Positions 50,753 to 60,003 of a DNA stretch of 64,000 nucleotides are shown here, piece by piece (positions within the stretch are counted from its first letter, which is position 1; each line of letters opens with the position of its first letter). Location of the stretch: assembly GCF_022370635.2 (NCBI RefSeq), contig NZ_CP092362.2, positions 310,001 to 374,000 on the forward strand. The letters are read 5' to 3'. The stretch comes from Mycolicibacterium crocinum. GTDB taxonomy: Bacteria > Actinomycetota > Actinomycetes > Mycobacteriales > Mycobacteriaceae. The notes beneath the pieces were generated by a model that searched no databases, was not told where the DNA came from, and worked only from the letters and a program-made list of their open reading frames with translations. Both the position numbers and the translations under genes were made by a program.

Positions 50753-53700
50753 CTAGACGGCGGCCGGGGCGTTCGGGGTGATGATCGTCAGGTCGTAGCC
50801 GGCGGCCTGCCACCCGCTCATGAATACGCCGATCGGCAGCGCCTTGGCCTGCCCCACGCTCTGGTTCGCGTTCGTCATCGAGCTGTCGTTGACGTACACC
50901 AGCCCGTTTTTCAGGTCGACCTGCGTCACCACCGCTGCGTGGTCGGCGACGAAGTAACTGTCCTTCGGAGTGGGCTTGAAGTCGGTGACCGCCGTCCAGA
51001 CGATTGACACCGGGTATGCGACCATCGTCGCCTTGCCTTCGGCCAGCGCGGCCTGCAGGTCACGCAGCGCTTCTTCGCCCGCCTCCTGGGTCTTGTCGTA
51101 CTCCCGGTAGGTCGCGGTGACATCGAAGTGCTCGTTGATCAGCGCCACGGCGTCCTCGGTCGCCACACCCTCCTCGATATTGGCGTCCAGGTACATCTTG
51201 GCGCCCGGCGTCTTGACGCTGTCGGTGGTCTTCGCCCAGTCGACCCAGGTCTGCTCGGTCGTCGACGTCGGCAGCGTCTTGGTCGCCTGCAGGACGGCTG
51301 ATGCCGCGGCCTGCAGTTGGCAGTTCGAATAGCTCTGGTTCACCCAGTAGTCCGCGGCGGCCGCGGCGTTGCCGTACTGGCCGGTGCCATCGACGGTCAC
51401 CCAGATCTCTTTGTCGAACGTGTCGGGTTTGGCCGCACCGACCATGATCGCGAAGGAATGCAGCATTCCCTGGATCATGCCGGCGATGCCCGGCAGCTTG
51501 GCCGCGGTCCCGTTGTTCACCGTGATCGTGAAGTGGTCGACGATCCCTGGCTGGATCAACGCGTCGTTGGCCGTGTAGACGAACGAACCCGGCGTGCTGC
51601 CCGCCACGACCGTGCCGTAACGGGGGCCGTCCTTGACCGTGTAGCTGACCCCATAGCCGTTGTTGCCCTCGCCGTTGACTTTCACGGTGATCTGCTTGTC
51701 CGGGCCGGCTTGGCCGCCGACATCGGGATCCACGCTCGGAGCGCGGTTGAAGAAGATATAGGCGATCTGCTTGCCGATCTCCTCGAAGAACGCCTGCGGA
51801 CCTGCCGGCTGTGCCGACGCCGATCGCGCCGCCAGCGCGCTCGCCGTCGTCGAGCTTCCGTCGGCCCCGCGGGTTCCGGTCGTGCCTTGCTGGCCGACCG
51901 AACCACCGCGCGTGGTGCCGCCGATGCCTCCCTGTCCGGCATCGCCGCCCAAGCCGGCCTCGCTGCCGCTCCCGCCGTCGCCACCGTTCCCGCCGTCGCC
52001 GCCGGCCGCGCCAGGTCCGGCGTCCAGGTCACTGTCGCCGCCGGCTGCGCCGTCACCGGCCGCCCCACCCGCACCGCCGCGGCCGGGACCGTCCGCGGCG
52101 GTAGCCACACCGCCGTCGCCGCCGGGGCCGCCGTTGCCACCCGAGCCGCCCGAGCCGCCGCCGAATGCGCCCCCGCCGCCTGCGCCGCCTGCGCCGCCGT
52201 CACCGCCGGCCGCGCCGGCGCCACCGGTCGCACCGGGGCCGCCGTTTCCGCCGTTTCCGCCGTTTCCGCCGGTCAGGCCGTTGAGGGAACGGCCGTATCC
52301 GCCGGGCCCGCCCTTTCCGCCCGCGCCGCCGGCACCGCTGCTGCCGGCGCTCCCGTTCGAGGCAATGAGGAACAGGACCCGGCCCGTACCCGCGGCCCCA
52401 CCAGCAGCCCCGCCTGCGCCACCGGCGCCGCCGTTTCCGCCGTTTCCGCCATTCAGCCCGGGATCGATGCTCTGGTCGTCTGGCGAGAAGCCGGTCCCGC
52501 CCTGGCCACCGTCGCCGCCTTGGCCGCCGTTTCCGCCGTGGCCGCCGGTGCCGATGATCGAGCTGCCGTTTCCGCCGTTGCCGCCCGAGCCGCCCGTGCC
52601 GCCGGGCGCCCCATTGCCGCCGTCGATCGAGTACGACGGATTCTTGCCGGGGTCGGCGCCGTTGGTGCCGACGATGCCGCCCTGGCCGACACCGCCCGCG
52701 CCGCCGTCGCCGCCCGCGCCGAAGAACGAGAGCAGTCCGACACTGCCGCCGTTGCCGCCGTCGCCGCCACCGATTCCGCCGACTCCGCCGTCGCCGCCGC
52801 TGCCGGCCCAGAGTCCGCCGCGTCCGCCGTTGCCGCCGTTCCCGCCGTGGTCGGTCGCGGTCACCCCCTTCGCCGGGCTGTCGCCGCCGGCTCCGCCGTC
52901 ACCGCCAAATGCGAAGAGCGAGAACAAACCTCCGTTGCCGCCGTTCCCACCGCGGCCGCCGAAACTCGCCGCACCACCGGCGCCGCCCTCGCCTGCACCG
53001 GCGCCGCCGCCTTCGCCGCCGTCACCGGCGATGCCCCAGAACGAGACGAGTCCGGTGTCGCCGCCGTTGCCGCCCGTACCACCAGTCTGGCCGTTGAGGA
53101 TGGCGTTTCCGCCTGCACCGCCTGCGCCGCCATTGCCGATGTACAGGCCGCCGGCGCCGCCGCGACCGCCCGTGCCACCGCGGAAGTCACCGGTCGACGT
53201 CCCGCCGGCGCCACCGGCACCGCCGTTGCCGGACAGGCCGGCCGAACCACCTTGGCCGCCAGTCGAACCCGCCAGCGTGGTTGCGCCCGCGCCGCCTTCG
53301 CCGCCATTGCCGGTGATGATGCCGCCGCGGCCGCCGTTGCCGCCTGCGCCGCCGTTGACTGTCGCAAGCCCGGCGCCACCGGCGCCGCCGCTACCGAACC
53401 AGCCCGCGCTGCCGCCGTTGCCGCCGTTGAAACCTGCGCCGCCGTTGCCGAAGACGCCGCTGTTGCCGCCCTTGCAGGAGGTGTTCGACGGGCACGTGTC
53501 GGCGGTCCAGCTGTAGCCGTTACCGGCGATGATCCCGGCGTTGGGGTGCGCGGCGGTTCCGTCGCCGACGAAGAAGCTGATGAGGTTCTGGGCGGCGGCT
53601 TCCGGCGTCGGCAGTGCCGACACGCGCGGTGTCGCGGCGGCCGAAGGGGTGGCGAGCCGGGTGCTGGTCGACTTCTTGCTCGAGGTTGCTGTTTCGGAGT

Positions 53701-54076
53701 CTTGCTGGGCAGAGTCGGAGCCGGAGACGGCGTTGTTCGACGCCTTGGGTCGGACGTTGGACTTCGACGCCGCAGAATGCCCGGTGGATTTCGACGGCGC
53801 ACCCGCCGACGAGCTACTCGACGTCGACGGTCCCTTCGGCCCGGCCGAACCGGTGGCATCGGCGGAGGCCACGGCGGGCATCGATGCGATCGCAGCCCCG
53901 ACACCCAACGCAACGGCTGACGCGCCGAGCCACGTTAATGCGTGCGAATTGGCAAGTGCGGCAAGGCCGAAATCGACCCGGTTCAACTGTATCTTGGTCG
54001 CGCGGCCACTGTGACGACCGCCCGAGCCGGTGCAGCGCGCACCCTCATGAACTGTTTTTGAGCCGACAGGATCCAC
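50753..54076 (-). CDS. Secreted PGRS-like Gly-rich protein with C-terminal C39-like peptidase domain
   Basis: A 1107-residue protein from GTG 54076, which has a GGGGGTGGG tract before it; a TTG-type start farther up would add 24 residues. There is a long signal peptide with hydrophobic core at about 45-65, ending near A-S-A-D. A Ser/Lys-rich linker (75-160) and a short segment V-G-D-G-T-A-A-H-P-N-A-G-I-I (170-183) follow. Next come about 540 residues of G-G-x-G-G repeats like PE_PGRS proteins but with no PE domain (203-745), an Ig/cadherin-like beta module (about 780-895), and a papain-like Peptidase_C39_2 domain (902-1107). Cys919 in S-N-C-Q-L, His1046 in A-D-H-A-A-V-V and Asn1063/Asp1064 form a plausible triad. 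Absent between Rv0204c and Rv0205 in tuberculosis. Confidence 0.85.
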   Translation of the reverse strand: MDPVGSKTVHEGARCTGSGGRHSGRATKIQLNRVDFGLAALANSHALTWLGASAVALGVGAAIASMPAVASADATGSAGPKGPSTSSSSSAGAPSKSTGHSAASKSNVRPKASNNAVSGSDSAQQDSETATSSKKSTSTRLATPSAAATPRVSALPTPEAAAQNLISFFVGDGTAAHPNAGIIAGNGYSWTADTCPSNTSCKGGNSGVFGNGGAGFNGGNGGSAGWFGSGGAGGAGLATVNGGAGGNGGRGGIITGNGGEGGAGATTLAGSTGGQGGSAGLSGNGGAGGAGGTSTGDFRGGTGGRGGAGGLYIGNGGAGGAGGNAILNGQTGGTGGNGGDTGLVSFWGIAGDGGEGGGAGAGEGGAGGAASFGGRGGNGGNGGLFSLFAFGGDGGAGGDSPAKGVTATDHGGNGGNGGRGGLWAGSGGDGGVGGIGGGDGGNGGSVGLLSFFGAGGDGGAGGVGQGGIVGTNGADPGKNPSYSIDGGNGAPGGTGGSGGNGGNGSSIIGTGGHGGNGGQGGDGGQGGTGFSPDDQSIDPGLNGGNGGNGGAGGAGGAAGGAAGTGRVLFLIASNGSAGSSGAGGAGGKGGPGGYGRSLNGLTGGNGGNGGNGGPGATGGAGAAGGDGGAGGAGGGGAFGGGSGGSGGNGGPGGDGGVATAADGPGRGGAGGAAGDGAAGGDSDLDAGPGAAGGDGGNGGDGGSGSEAGLGGDAGQGGIGGTTRGGSVGQQGTTGTRGADGSSTTASALAARSASAQPAGPQAFFEEIGKQIAYIFFNRAPSVDPDVGGQAGPDKQITVKVNGEGNNGYGVSYTVKDGPRYGTVVAGSTPGSFVYTANDALIQPGIVDHFTITVNNGTAAKLPGIAGMIQGMLHSFAIMVGAAKPDTFDKEIWVTVDGTGQYGNAAAAADYWVNQSYSNCQLQAAASAVLQATKTLPTSTTEQTWVDWAKTTDSVKTPGAKMYLDANIEEGVATEDAVALINEHFDVTATYREYDKTQEAGEEALRDLQAALAEGKATMVAYPVSIVWTAVTDFKPTPKDSYFVADHAAVVTQVDLKNGLVYVNDSSMTNANQSVGQAKALPIGVFMSGWQAAGYDLTIITPNAPAAV
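51842..53470 (-). repeat. PGRS-like Gly-Gly-X coding repeat tract
   Basis: About 1.6 kb of degenerate GGN-GGC-type triplet repeats that encode G-G-x-G-G-x arrays. Such tracts are prone to slippage and recombination, and they create long open frames on the opposite strand that are not genes. Confidence 0.85.
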
Positions 54077-54152
54077 GAACCCACCCCCCGTTTGGGTTTG
54101 AATCGACAGGAAAGCCGGCCGCCACCAACGTTTTTGACGACGCAGCAAATGG

Positions 54153-54181
54153 AGCGTAAAGCCAATTCAGGCCGCTGTCCA
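54153..54181 (-). promoter_or_regulatory. Putative sigma-A promoter of the PGRS/C39 gene
   Basis: On the minus strand TGGACA (complement of 54176-54181) and TACGCT (complement of 54153-54158) are 17 nt apart, close to consensus. A 5' leader of about 70 nt would precede GTG 54076. The whole intergenic 54149-54322 is markedly AT-richer than the rest of the window. Confidence 0.45.
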
Positions 54182-54309
54182 TAACTGCGCTTACTTTTGT
54201 TGTCAGTGCAAGGTTGTACTGCCTATCTTTTTTGCTGAACGACCGTCACGGCCGGCCGTTGGTCGTGCGGGAAACCACGCTTCCACCAAGCAGTCGAACC
54301 CACTCCCAC

Positions 54310-54315
54310 TACGCT
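54310..54315 (+). promoter_or_regulatory. Putative leaderless -10 box (TACGCT) of the AI-2E gene
   Basis: TACGCT ends 7 nt before ATG 54323 with no ribosome binding site in the gap. Confidence 0.45.
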
Positions 54316-54322
54316 TGGCCGC

Positions 54323-55477
54323 ATGCCGGCGACCCGAGCCCTGGACGACGATTCGGTCGATCCCTTCCTCCGTAAAACCGCAGCGTGGTCCTGGCGCTTA
54401 CTGGTGGTCGGCGCGGCCATCATCGCGCTGCTGTGGCTCGTGCAGCGGCTCCAGGTCATCGTGGTTCCGGTGGCCCTGGCGACCATGCTCGCGGCGCTGC
54501 TGCTGCCTGCGGTCGACTGGCTCGACCGTCGCGGTGCACCGCGTGGCGGCGCGGTGGCCCTGGTACTTCTGGGCGGATTCGCGATCTTCGGCGGAATCCT
54601 GACTTTCGTTGTCAGCCAATTCATTTCGGGTCTACCCGGGTTGGTGGAGCAGGTCACGCACAGCATCGACGGTTTGCGTCGTTGGCTCGTCGACGGGCCG
54701 GCGCACCTGAGCCGCGAACAGATCGACAACGCTGGCAACACCGCCATCAAGGCGTTGCGCGACAACCAGGAACAGCTGACCACCGGGGCCTTGTCGACGG
54801 CGGCCACCCTCACCGAGATCGTCACCGGCGCGCTGCTGGTCTTCTTCACACTGATCTTCCTGCTGCACGGCGGCCGCAACATCTACGCGTTCGTGACCAA
54901 GATCGTTCCGTCCCACACCCGTGAGCGCGTGCGCGACGCCGGGCGCGCCGGGTTCGGCTCGCTCATCGGCTACGTGCGGGCGACGTTCCTGGTTGCGCTC
55001 GTCGACGCGGTGGGCATCGGCACTGGCCTGGCGATCATGGGCATCCCGTTGGCGCTGCCGCTGGCCTCACTGGTCTTCCTCGGTGCGTTCATCCCGCTGG
55101 TCGGTGCGGTGGTCACCGGGTTCCTCGCCGTGGTGGTGGCACTGCTGGCCAAAGGCGTGGTGTACGCGCTGATCACGCTGGGGCTGATCATCGCGGTGCA
55201 GCAGCTGGAGGCGCACATCCTGCAGCCGTTGGTGATGGGACGGGCGGTGTCGATCCACCCACTGGCGATCGTGCTTGCGATCGCGGGCGGCGGCGTGCTG
55301 GCCGGCATCGTGGGTGCGCTGTTGTCCGTGCCGCTGGTGGCGTTCCTCAACAGCGCCATCCGCGTGCTCGTCGCCGACAACCCCGACCAGAAGGCGGCCG
55401 AACTCGAGGAGAACGACGACGGCATCGTGATGAACGCCGAGCCCGACGTGGTCCCGCCGAAGCGCGACAAGGACTAG
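54323..55477 (+). CDS. AI-2E family transporter (Rv0205-like)
   Basis: A 384-residue membrane protein of the AI-2E/PerM family with about seven to eight helices and a central helical hairpin region (residues 100-170). Conserved motifs are [11 protein letters not shown] at about 250-260 and [14 protein letters not shown] at about 293-306, both diagnostic. Family members export small molecules or act as Na+/H+ antiporters; substrate unknown. Position equals Rv0205, upstream and convergent to mmpL3. A strong hairpin follows the stop. Confidence 0.92.
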   Translation: MPATRALDDDSVDPFLRKTAAWSWRLLVVGAAIIALLWLVQRLQVIVVPVALATMLAALLLPAVDWLDRRGAPRGGAVALVLLGGFAIFGGILTFVVSQFISGLPGLVEQVTHSIDGLRRWLVDGPAHLSREQIDNAGNTAIKALRDNQEQLTTGALSTAATLTEIVTGALLVFFTLIFLLHGGRNIYAFVTKIVPSHTRERVRDAGRAGFGSLIGYVRATFLVALVDAVGIGTGLAIMGIPLALPLASLVFLGAFIPLVGAVVTGFLAVVVALLAKGVVYALITLGLIIAVQQLEAHILQPLVMGRAVSIHPLAIVLAIAGGGVLAGIVGALLSVPLVAFLNSAIRVLVADNPDQKAAELEENDDGIVMNAEPDVVPPKRDKD

Positions 55478-55491
55478 CGCGTCGAGTCAGA

Positions 55492-55529
55492 ACTCAGAGC
55501 GACATTCCGGCTCGATCGTCGCTCTGAGT
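55492..55529. terminator. Bidirectional terminator between the AI-2E gene and mmpL3
   Basis: ACTCAGAGCGAC (55492-55503) pairs perfectly with GTCGCTCTGAGT (55518-55529) around a 14-nt loop, between two convergent stop codons. The sequence AGAACTCAGAGCGA (55489-55502) recurs inverted at 14921-14934. Confidence 0.75.
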
Positions 55530-55539
55530 GCTGGATGGA

Positions 55540-58485
55540 CTACAGGCGTCCTTCGCGGCGCAGCAGATCCGCGGCGCTGACCCCGCCACCGCTACCGCGA
55601 CGGCGTTGCTCCTCGCCCTCTTTCTTGCCGCGGGAGTTCAGCTTCTCGGTGGCCACCTCGGAATCGCCCTGATCGGGGCGGCTAACCGGGATCGCGCGGG
55701 TCTCCTCAGCGCTGACCGCGGGGGAGACGTCGTCGGCGCCGTTCTTGTCGTTGGGGTTCGGGATCGCCGTGGTGGTGTCCTCCGGACCCGACATCGCCCG
55801 AGTGGGCTCAGCCGACGGCTGCGGCGGGGGAGTCGGCGCACCCGGTTTGCCGCGCAGCTCTCCCAGCCACGACTCGATCTCGCGGTCCGGCGCGGGCGGG
55901 GCCGGCGGACGGTTGGCCCGGGTTGCCGAGGCCGCGGTGTTCACCGCGTTCTTGACGGCATTCTTGGCCACCGAAAATCGAGTGGTCGGCGCTTCCGTGA
56001 TCTCGGTGCGGGCCTCGGCGGGGTCGGCCATCCGCGCGGTACCGGCGGCCGACGGGGCCTCCTGCGGCGGCGGGTTGCGGTACTCGGCGCGGCCGACCAC
56101 GCGGGGACGGGCCCGGCCTTCGATCCCGGGATGGGTCGGATCGTGCACCGGACGCGCAGCCGCGACGGGAGCACCCGCACCGACCAGGGCGGGGTCCGGC
56201 TCGCGCACGACGGGCCGCTTGCGCTCGTCGGGCAGGTGCGTCTCGCCGAGCCCGATCTTGTTCTGCAGACGCTTCATCCAGCGCGGCGCCCACCAGCAGT
56301 CGTCGCCGAGCAGCTTCATGATCGCCGGCACCAGGAACATGCGGACGATCGTGGCGTCCAGCAGCAGCGCGATCAGCAGACCGAACGCCAGGTACTTCAT
56401 CATCACGAGGTCGGAGAACACGAACGCGCCGGCGACCACGGCCAGCACCAGGGCGGCCGCGGTGATCAGCCGACCGGTGGTGGCGGTACCGATCCGGATG
56501 GCCTCGGTGGTGGACATGCCGCGTTCGCGGGCCTCCACCATGCGGGACACCAGGAACACCTCGTAGTCGGTGGACAGGCCGTAGATCACCGCGATGATCA
56601 ACCCGATCATCGGCGCCATCAATGGCTGCGGCGTGTAGTTCATCACCCCGGAGCCGTGCCCGTCGACGAACATCCACGTCAGTACGCCCATCGTGGAGCC
56701 CAGCGTCAGCGCGCTCATCAAGGCGGCCTTGATCGGCAGCACCAGCGACCCGAACGCCAGGAACATCAGGATCGTCGTCGTCACGATCAGCAGCACAACC
56801 ATCAGCGGCAGCTTTGCGAAGAGGCTATGGATACTGTCCTGCTCCAGCGCAGGCGTGCCGCCCACGTAGAGCGACACCCCCTTGGGTGGCGTGATCGACC
56901 GCAATTCGGCGATCTTCTTGGCCGCGTCGTTGCGGTTCACCAGGCCGTTCTGGATCACGCGCACCGACGGGTCCTTCGAGGCCCCGTCGAGGTAGGAACG
57001 TTCCTTCCACATCGCGTCGGGGTTGTTGTCCGGATCGGTGAACCCACTGACGGCCATCGCCTTGTTGCGGACCTCGGCGACCTGCTGGTCGGTCACCGGC
57101 TGGCCGTCGGTGTTCTTCATCACCAGCGTGATCGGCTCGGTGCGGAATCCGGGGAAGATCTTGTCGAACTCTTCCTGGGCCGTACGTACCGAGTTGTCCG
57201 GCGGCAGGTACTTCTCGCTGATGCCGCCCAGCGACAGCTTCCCGAGCGGCACGATCAGCACGATCATGAAGATGACGATCGGGGCGGCGAACAGGATCGG
57301 GCGTTTCATCACCCGGTTGACCAGCTTGCCCCAGAAACCGGCCTCGACCTCTTCGCGGGTCTTGGTCTTCTGCGTCTTCTCGGCGAACCAGTCGATGATC
57401 GCGCGCGAGAAACCCCAGTTGCGCAGGAACGGCACCCGCAGCAGCGTCCGCACACCCAGCGCGTCCACGTTCGGGCCGAGGATGGCCAGGATCGCGGCCA
57501 GCACGGTGATCGACAGGACCGCCGACAACATGACCGAGGCGATGATCGCGTAGGTGATCGACTTCAGGAAGCCCTGCGGGAACAGCAGCAACGGCAGCGA
57601 GGACGCCACGATGATCACTGCGGAGAAGATGACGGTGCGACCAGACGTCATCATCGTCCGGCGGACCGCCGCCTCCGTGTCGTAGCCCTCGGCTATCTCT
57701 TCTCGGAACCGGCTGACGATGAACAACCCGTAGTCGATCGCGATACCCAGACCGATCAGCGTCACGACCGGCTGGGCGAAGAAGTGCACGGGCGTGACCA
57801 GGGCGATCAACCGCATGATGCCCAGCGCGCCGAGGATGGACAGGCCGCCGATGATGGCGGGCAGGCTGGCGGCGACCACGCCGCCGAAGACAAAGAACAG
57901 CAGCACCGCGACCAGCGGGATGGCGGCCACCTCGGCGCGCTGCTGGTCCTCGCCGATGGTGCCGGTCAATTCGGCGGCCAGCGGCTGCAGACCGGCGAGC
58001 TTGACGTCGACGTCCTTGATGAAGAAGTCCTTGTCGACCTTCTTGTAGTTGTTCAGGATCGTGTCGTCGTCATTGCCCTTGAGCTGGATCGACATGAACG
58101 CGTGCTTCTTGCTCGCGTCGGCCATGTTGGACAGCAGCTGCGGGCTCTTGAAGTAGCCGATCGACCGCAGGATCTCGTCGGGGTGGTCACGCTCGACCTG
58201 AGCCAGGTTGTCCAGGATTTTCTTCTGGAAGTCCGGGTCGTCGACGGTCTTACCGTCCGGGGCGGTGTAGATGGCGATGATGTGGCCCGACGTGTCGCGG
58301 CCGTACGCACCATCGGCGAGCAGCGACGCCTTCACCGACGAGCTGCCCTCGTCGTAGAAACCACTCTGGGTGACGTGCTTGCCGAGGCTGGCTCCGTAGA
58401 TGCCGCCGCCGACGCACAGCGCGACCATGACCGCGATCACGATGTATCGGTAGCGATACACAGTTCGACCCCACCAGGCGAACAC
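55540..58485 (-). CDS. mmpL3: MmpL3 trehalose monomycolate transporter
   Basis: A 981-residue RND transporter that flips trehalose monomycolate, essential for the mycolate layer. The two proton-relay motifs are intact: G-I-A-I-D-Y-G-L-F-I in the first half and G-L-S-T-D-Y-E-V-F-L-V in the second. Two large periplasmic porter domains and a long, disordered, Pro/Arg/Glu-rich cytoplasmic C-terminus (about 740-981) are typical of MmpL3. GTG 58485 follows TTAGGAG. The operon order trmB, NYN gene, mmpL3 and the position after Rv0205 match tuberculosis. Confidence 0.96.
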   Translation of the reverse strand: MFAWWGRTVYRYRYIVIAVMVALCVGGGIYGASLGKHVTQSGFYDEGSSSVKASLLADGAYGRDTSGHIIAIYTAPDGKTVDDPDFQKKILDNLAQVERDHPDEILRSIGYFKSPQLLSNMADASKKHAFMSIQLKGNDDDTILNNYKKVDKDFFIKDVDVKLAGLQPLAAELTGTIGEDQQRAEVAAIPLVAVLLFFVFGGVVAASLPAIIGGLSILGALGIMRLIALVTPVHFFAQPVVTLIGLGIAIDYGLFIVSRFREEIAEGYDTEAAVRRTMMTSGRTVIFSAVIIVASSLPLLLFPQGFLKSITYAIIASVMLSAVLSITVLAAILAILGPNVDALGVRTLLRVPFLRNWGFSRAIIDWFAEKTQKTKTREEVEAGFWGKLVNRVMKRPILFAAPIVIFMIVLIVPLGKLSLGGISEKYLPPDNSVRTAQEEFDKIFPGFRTEPITLVMKNTDGQPVTDQQVAEVRNKAMAVSGFTDPDNNPDAMWKERSYLDGASKDPSVRVIQNGLVNRNDAAKKIAELRSITPPKGVSLYVGGTPALEQDSIHSLFAKLPLMVVLLIVTTTILMFLAFGSLVLPIKAALMSALTLGSTMGVLTWMFVDGHGSGVMNYTPQPLMAPMIGLIIAVIYGLSTDYEVFLVSRMVEARERGMSTTEAIRIGTATTGRLITAAALVLAVVAGAFVFSDLVMMKYLAFGLLIALLLDATIVRMFLVPAIMKLLGDDCWWAPRWMKRLQNKIGLGETHLPDERKRPVVREPDPALVGAGAPVAAARPVHDPTHPGIEGRARPRVVGRAEYRNPPPQEAPSAAGTARMADPAEARTEITEAPTTRFSVAKNAVKNAVNTAASATRANRPPAPPAPDREIESWLGELRGKPGAPTPPPQPSAEPTRAMSGPEDTTTAIPNPNDKNGADDVSPAVSAEETRAIPVSRPDQGDSEVATEKLNSRGKKEGEEQRRRGSGGGVSAADLLRREGRL

Positions 58486-58534
58486 CTAAGCTCCTAACCA
58501 AATCTTCTGCGACCTGCGCATCGGTTTCTCCTAC

Positions 58535-59227
58535 TCAGACGCGCGATGTCAGTAATGAGGACAGCGGCCGGAACGGTTGCAACCATGCCCCCTGCTCTGG
58601 GAGCGAATCTAGGCCGATTCGCGGCAGCGGCTCTCGGAAAACACCAGGAATGTCCTCCAGGTCGACAAACTCCAAGGTATCCGACGCTAACGCCCAGCTG
58701 GCATGTTCGCGAAATCCGAGCACGTAGGCGGGGGTGCCCGCCCTGGCGATTTCCTCCAGTGGCGCGCGGAACGCCTGCCCGTCGGCCGAGGCGACCAGCA
58801 CGGCGGCCAGGCCCTCGGTGCGGCGCAGTTCGATGTGGGCGAGCATGTCGGAGTCGACGTCGCTGTCCTCATCGACCTTGGGCTTGGCGAACACCGCGAA
58901 TCCCACGTTGCGCAGCGCCTCCACCCAGGGGCGGACGACGTCCGCGCTGCCGGGCGCGATGTTGGTGAACACTGTCGCCTCCGGTTCCACCGAGATGTCT
59001 GGGTGGCCGGCCGACAGTTCGGCGGTGCGGGTCAAGAGCCAACGGCCCAGCGCGTCGAACCGCGGCCGGTGTGCGGCCGTGGGCCGGCCGCCGAGGATCG
59101 AACCCAGCCCCATGTCCAGGTTGGGTGCGTCCCAGACCAGAAGTACCCGCTGAATCGGCGGAGTCACCAGCTGATCTCCGCTGTCGGGCAATGCGGGCGC
59201 CGCCGCCGCGTCTTGCATCACACTCAT
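58535..59227 (-). CDS. NYN domain-containing protein (Rv0207c-like)
   Basis: A 230-residue protein with a PIN-like NYN fold. The first acidic motif V-L-L-V-W-D-A-P-N-L-D (about 28-38) and S-D-V-D-S-D-M-L (about 123-130) provide Asp residues for a nuclease-like metal site. L-V-A-S-A-D-G-Q-A-F (about 143-152) is the third. Likely an RNA-processing nuclease or RNA-binding factor. ATG 59227 overlaps the trmB stop by 4 nt, and mmpL3 follows 49 nt later, so tRNA modification, this protein and mycolate export share one operon. Confidence 0.87.
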   Translation of the reverse strand: MSVMQDAAAAPALPDSGDQLVTPPIQRVLLVWDAPNLDMGLGSILGGRPTAAHRPRFDALGRWLLTRTAELSAGHPDISVEPEATVFTNIAPGSADVVRPWVEALRNVGFAVFAKPKVDEDSDVDSDMLAHIELRRTEGLAAVLVASADGQAFRAPLEEIARAGTPAYVLGFREHASWALASDTLEFVDLEDIPGVFREPLPRIGLDSLPEQGAWLQPFRPLSSLLTSRV

Positions 59228-59982
59228 CGTCGCCTCACCCACAAGAGTTCGGCCACTGGGCTACCCGCGGCAGCGGCCTTCGTCTCATATTTCGTCGTCG
59301 GTCGCCTCACCGAGATCGGCAGCTCGTCGCCGGGCTGCACACGACGCAGCAGCGGTTCGGCGTCGCCGGCCTCGGCGATCTGCTCGGCGTAGCCCGCGTG
59401 GTCGGTGGCGGCGTGCAGGACACCGCCCGGACGCAGCCGGTCGGCGATGAGAGCGATCGTGTTCGGTTGCAGCAGCCGGCGCTTGTGGTGCCGTGATTTC
59501 GGCCACGGGTCGGGAAAGAACACCCGAACCCCGGTCAGCGAGCCGGGGCCGAACATGTGCTCCAGAACGTCGACGGCGTCGCCGCGGACCAGCCGGATGT
59601 TGGAGACGCCCTCCCGGTCGACGGCGCTGAGTAGCTGCGCCAGGCCCCGCTTGTAGACCTCGGCGGCCACCACGTCGATGTCCGGTTCGGCCATGGCCAT
59701 GCCGAGGGTGGAGGTGCCGGTTCCGCAGCCGATCTCCAGCACGACGGGCGCGTGCCTGCCGAACCACGCGGTCGTGTCCAGCAGGTCCGCAGGTTTCTCA
59801 CCGACGCGGGCCTGCGTGCCCAGCTCGGGCCACAACCTGTCCCACGCCTCCTGCTGCGATTCGGTCAGGGTGGATCGGCGTGAACGGAAGCTGGTGATGC
59901 GGGGATAGGGATGCGCCGGCCAAGCATCAGGCGGGGTTGAGCCGCCTTGGCGCTGCGCATGCATCCGTCCATGGTCGCTCAT
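59224..59982 (-). CDS. trmB: tRNA (guanine-N7)-methyltransferase TrmB
   Basis: A 252-residue SAM-dependent methyltransferase forming m7G46 in tRNA. Motif I V-L-E-I-G-C-G-T-G-T-S-T is at about 75-86. The family motif F-F-P-D-P-W-P-K-S-R-H-H-K-R-R-L lies at about 148-163. ATG 59982 gives a normal length (tuberculosis 263). The very long open frame running upstream to 61392 is antisense to Rv0209/Rv0210-like genes and is not coding. It is divergent from the Rv0209-like gene with a short gap. Confidence 0.95.
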   Translation of the reverse strand: MSDHGRMHAQRQGGSTPPDAWPAHPYPRITSFRSRRSTLTESQQEAWDRLWPELGTQARVGEKPADLLDTTAWFGRHAPVVLEIGCGTGTSTLGMAMAEPDIDVVAAEVYKRGLAQLLSAVDREGVSNIRLVRGDAVDVLEHMFGPGSLTGVRVFFPDPWPKSRHHKRRLLQPNTIALIADRLRPGGVLHAATDHAGYAEQIAEAGDAEPLLRRVQPGDELPISVRRPTTKYETKAAAAGSPVAELLWVRRR

Positions 59983-60003
59983 GATCAGAGGAGTACCCGC
60001 CTC

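Noticed and set aside
51317..53920. An 867-residue open frame opposite the PGRS gene, and a 581-residue Pro-rich frame at 51771-53516
   Set aside because: Both are complements of GGN-rich repeats, which cannot form stop codons on the other strand. Their translations are Ala/Arg/Pro low complexity without domains or ribosome sites.
50753..54076. Classification as a true PE_PGRS protein
   Set aside because: The N-terminus is a signal peptide with a Ser/Lys linker; there is no PE domain of about 110 residues with the Pro-Glu motif.
55528..58497. A 989-residue plus-strand frame covering mmpL3
   Set aside because: It is antisense to an intact, motif-rich MmpL3; the translation is Arg/His/Gln-rich and resembles nothing.
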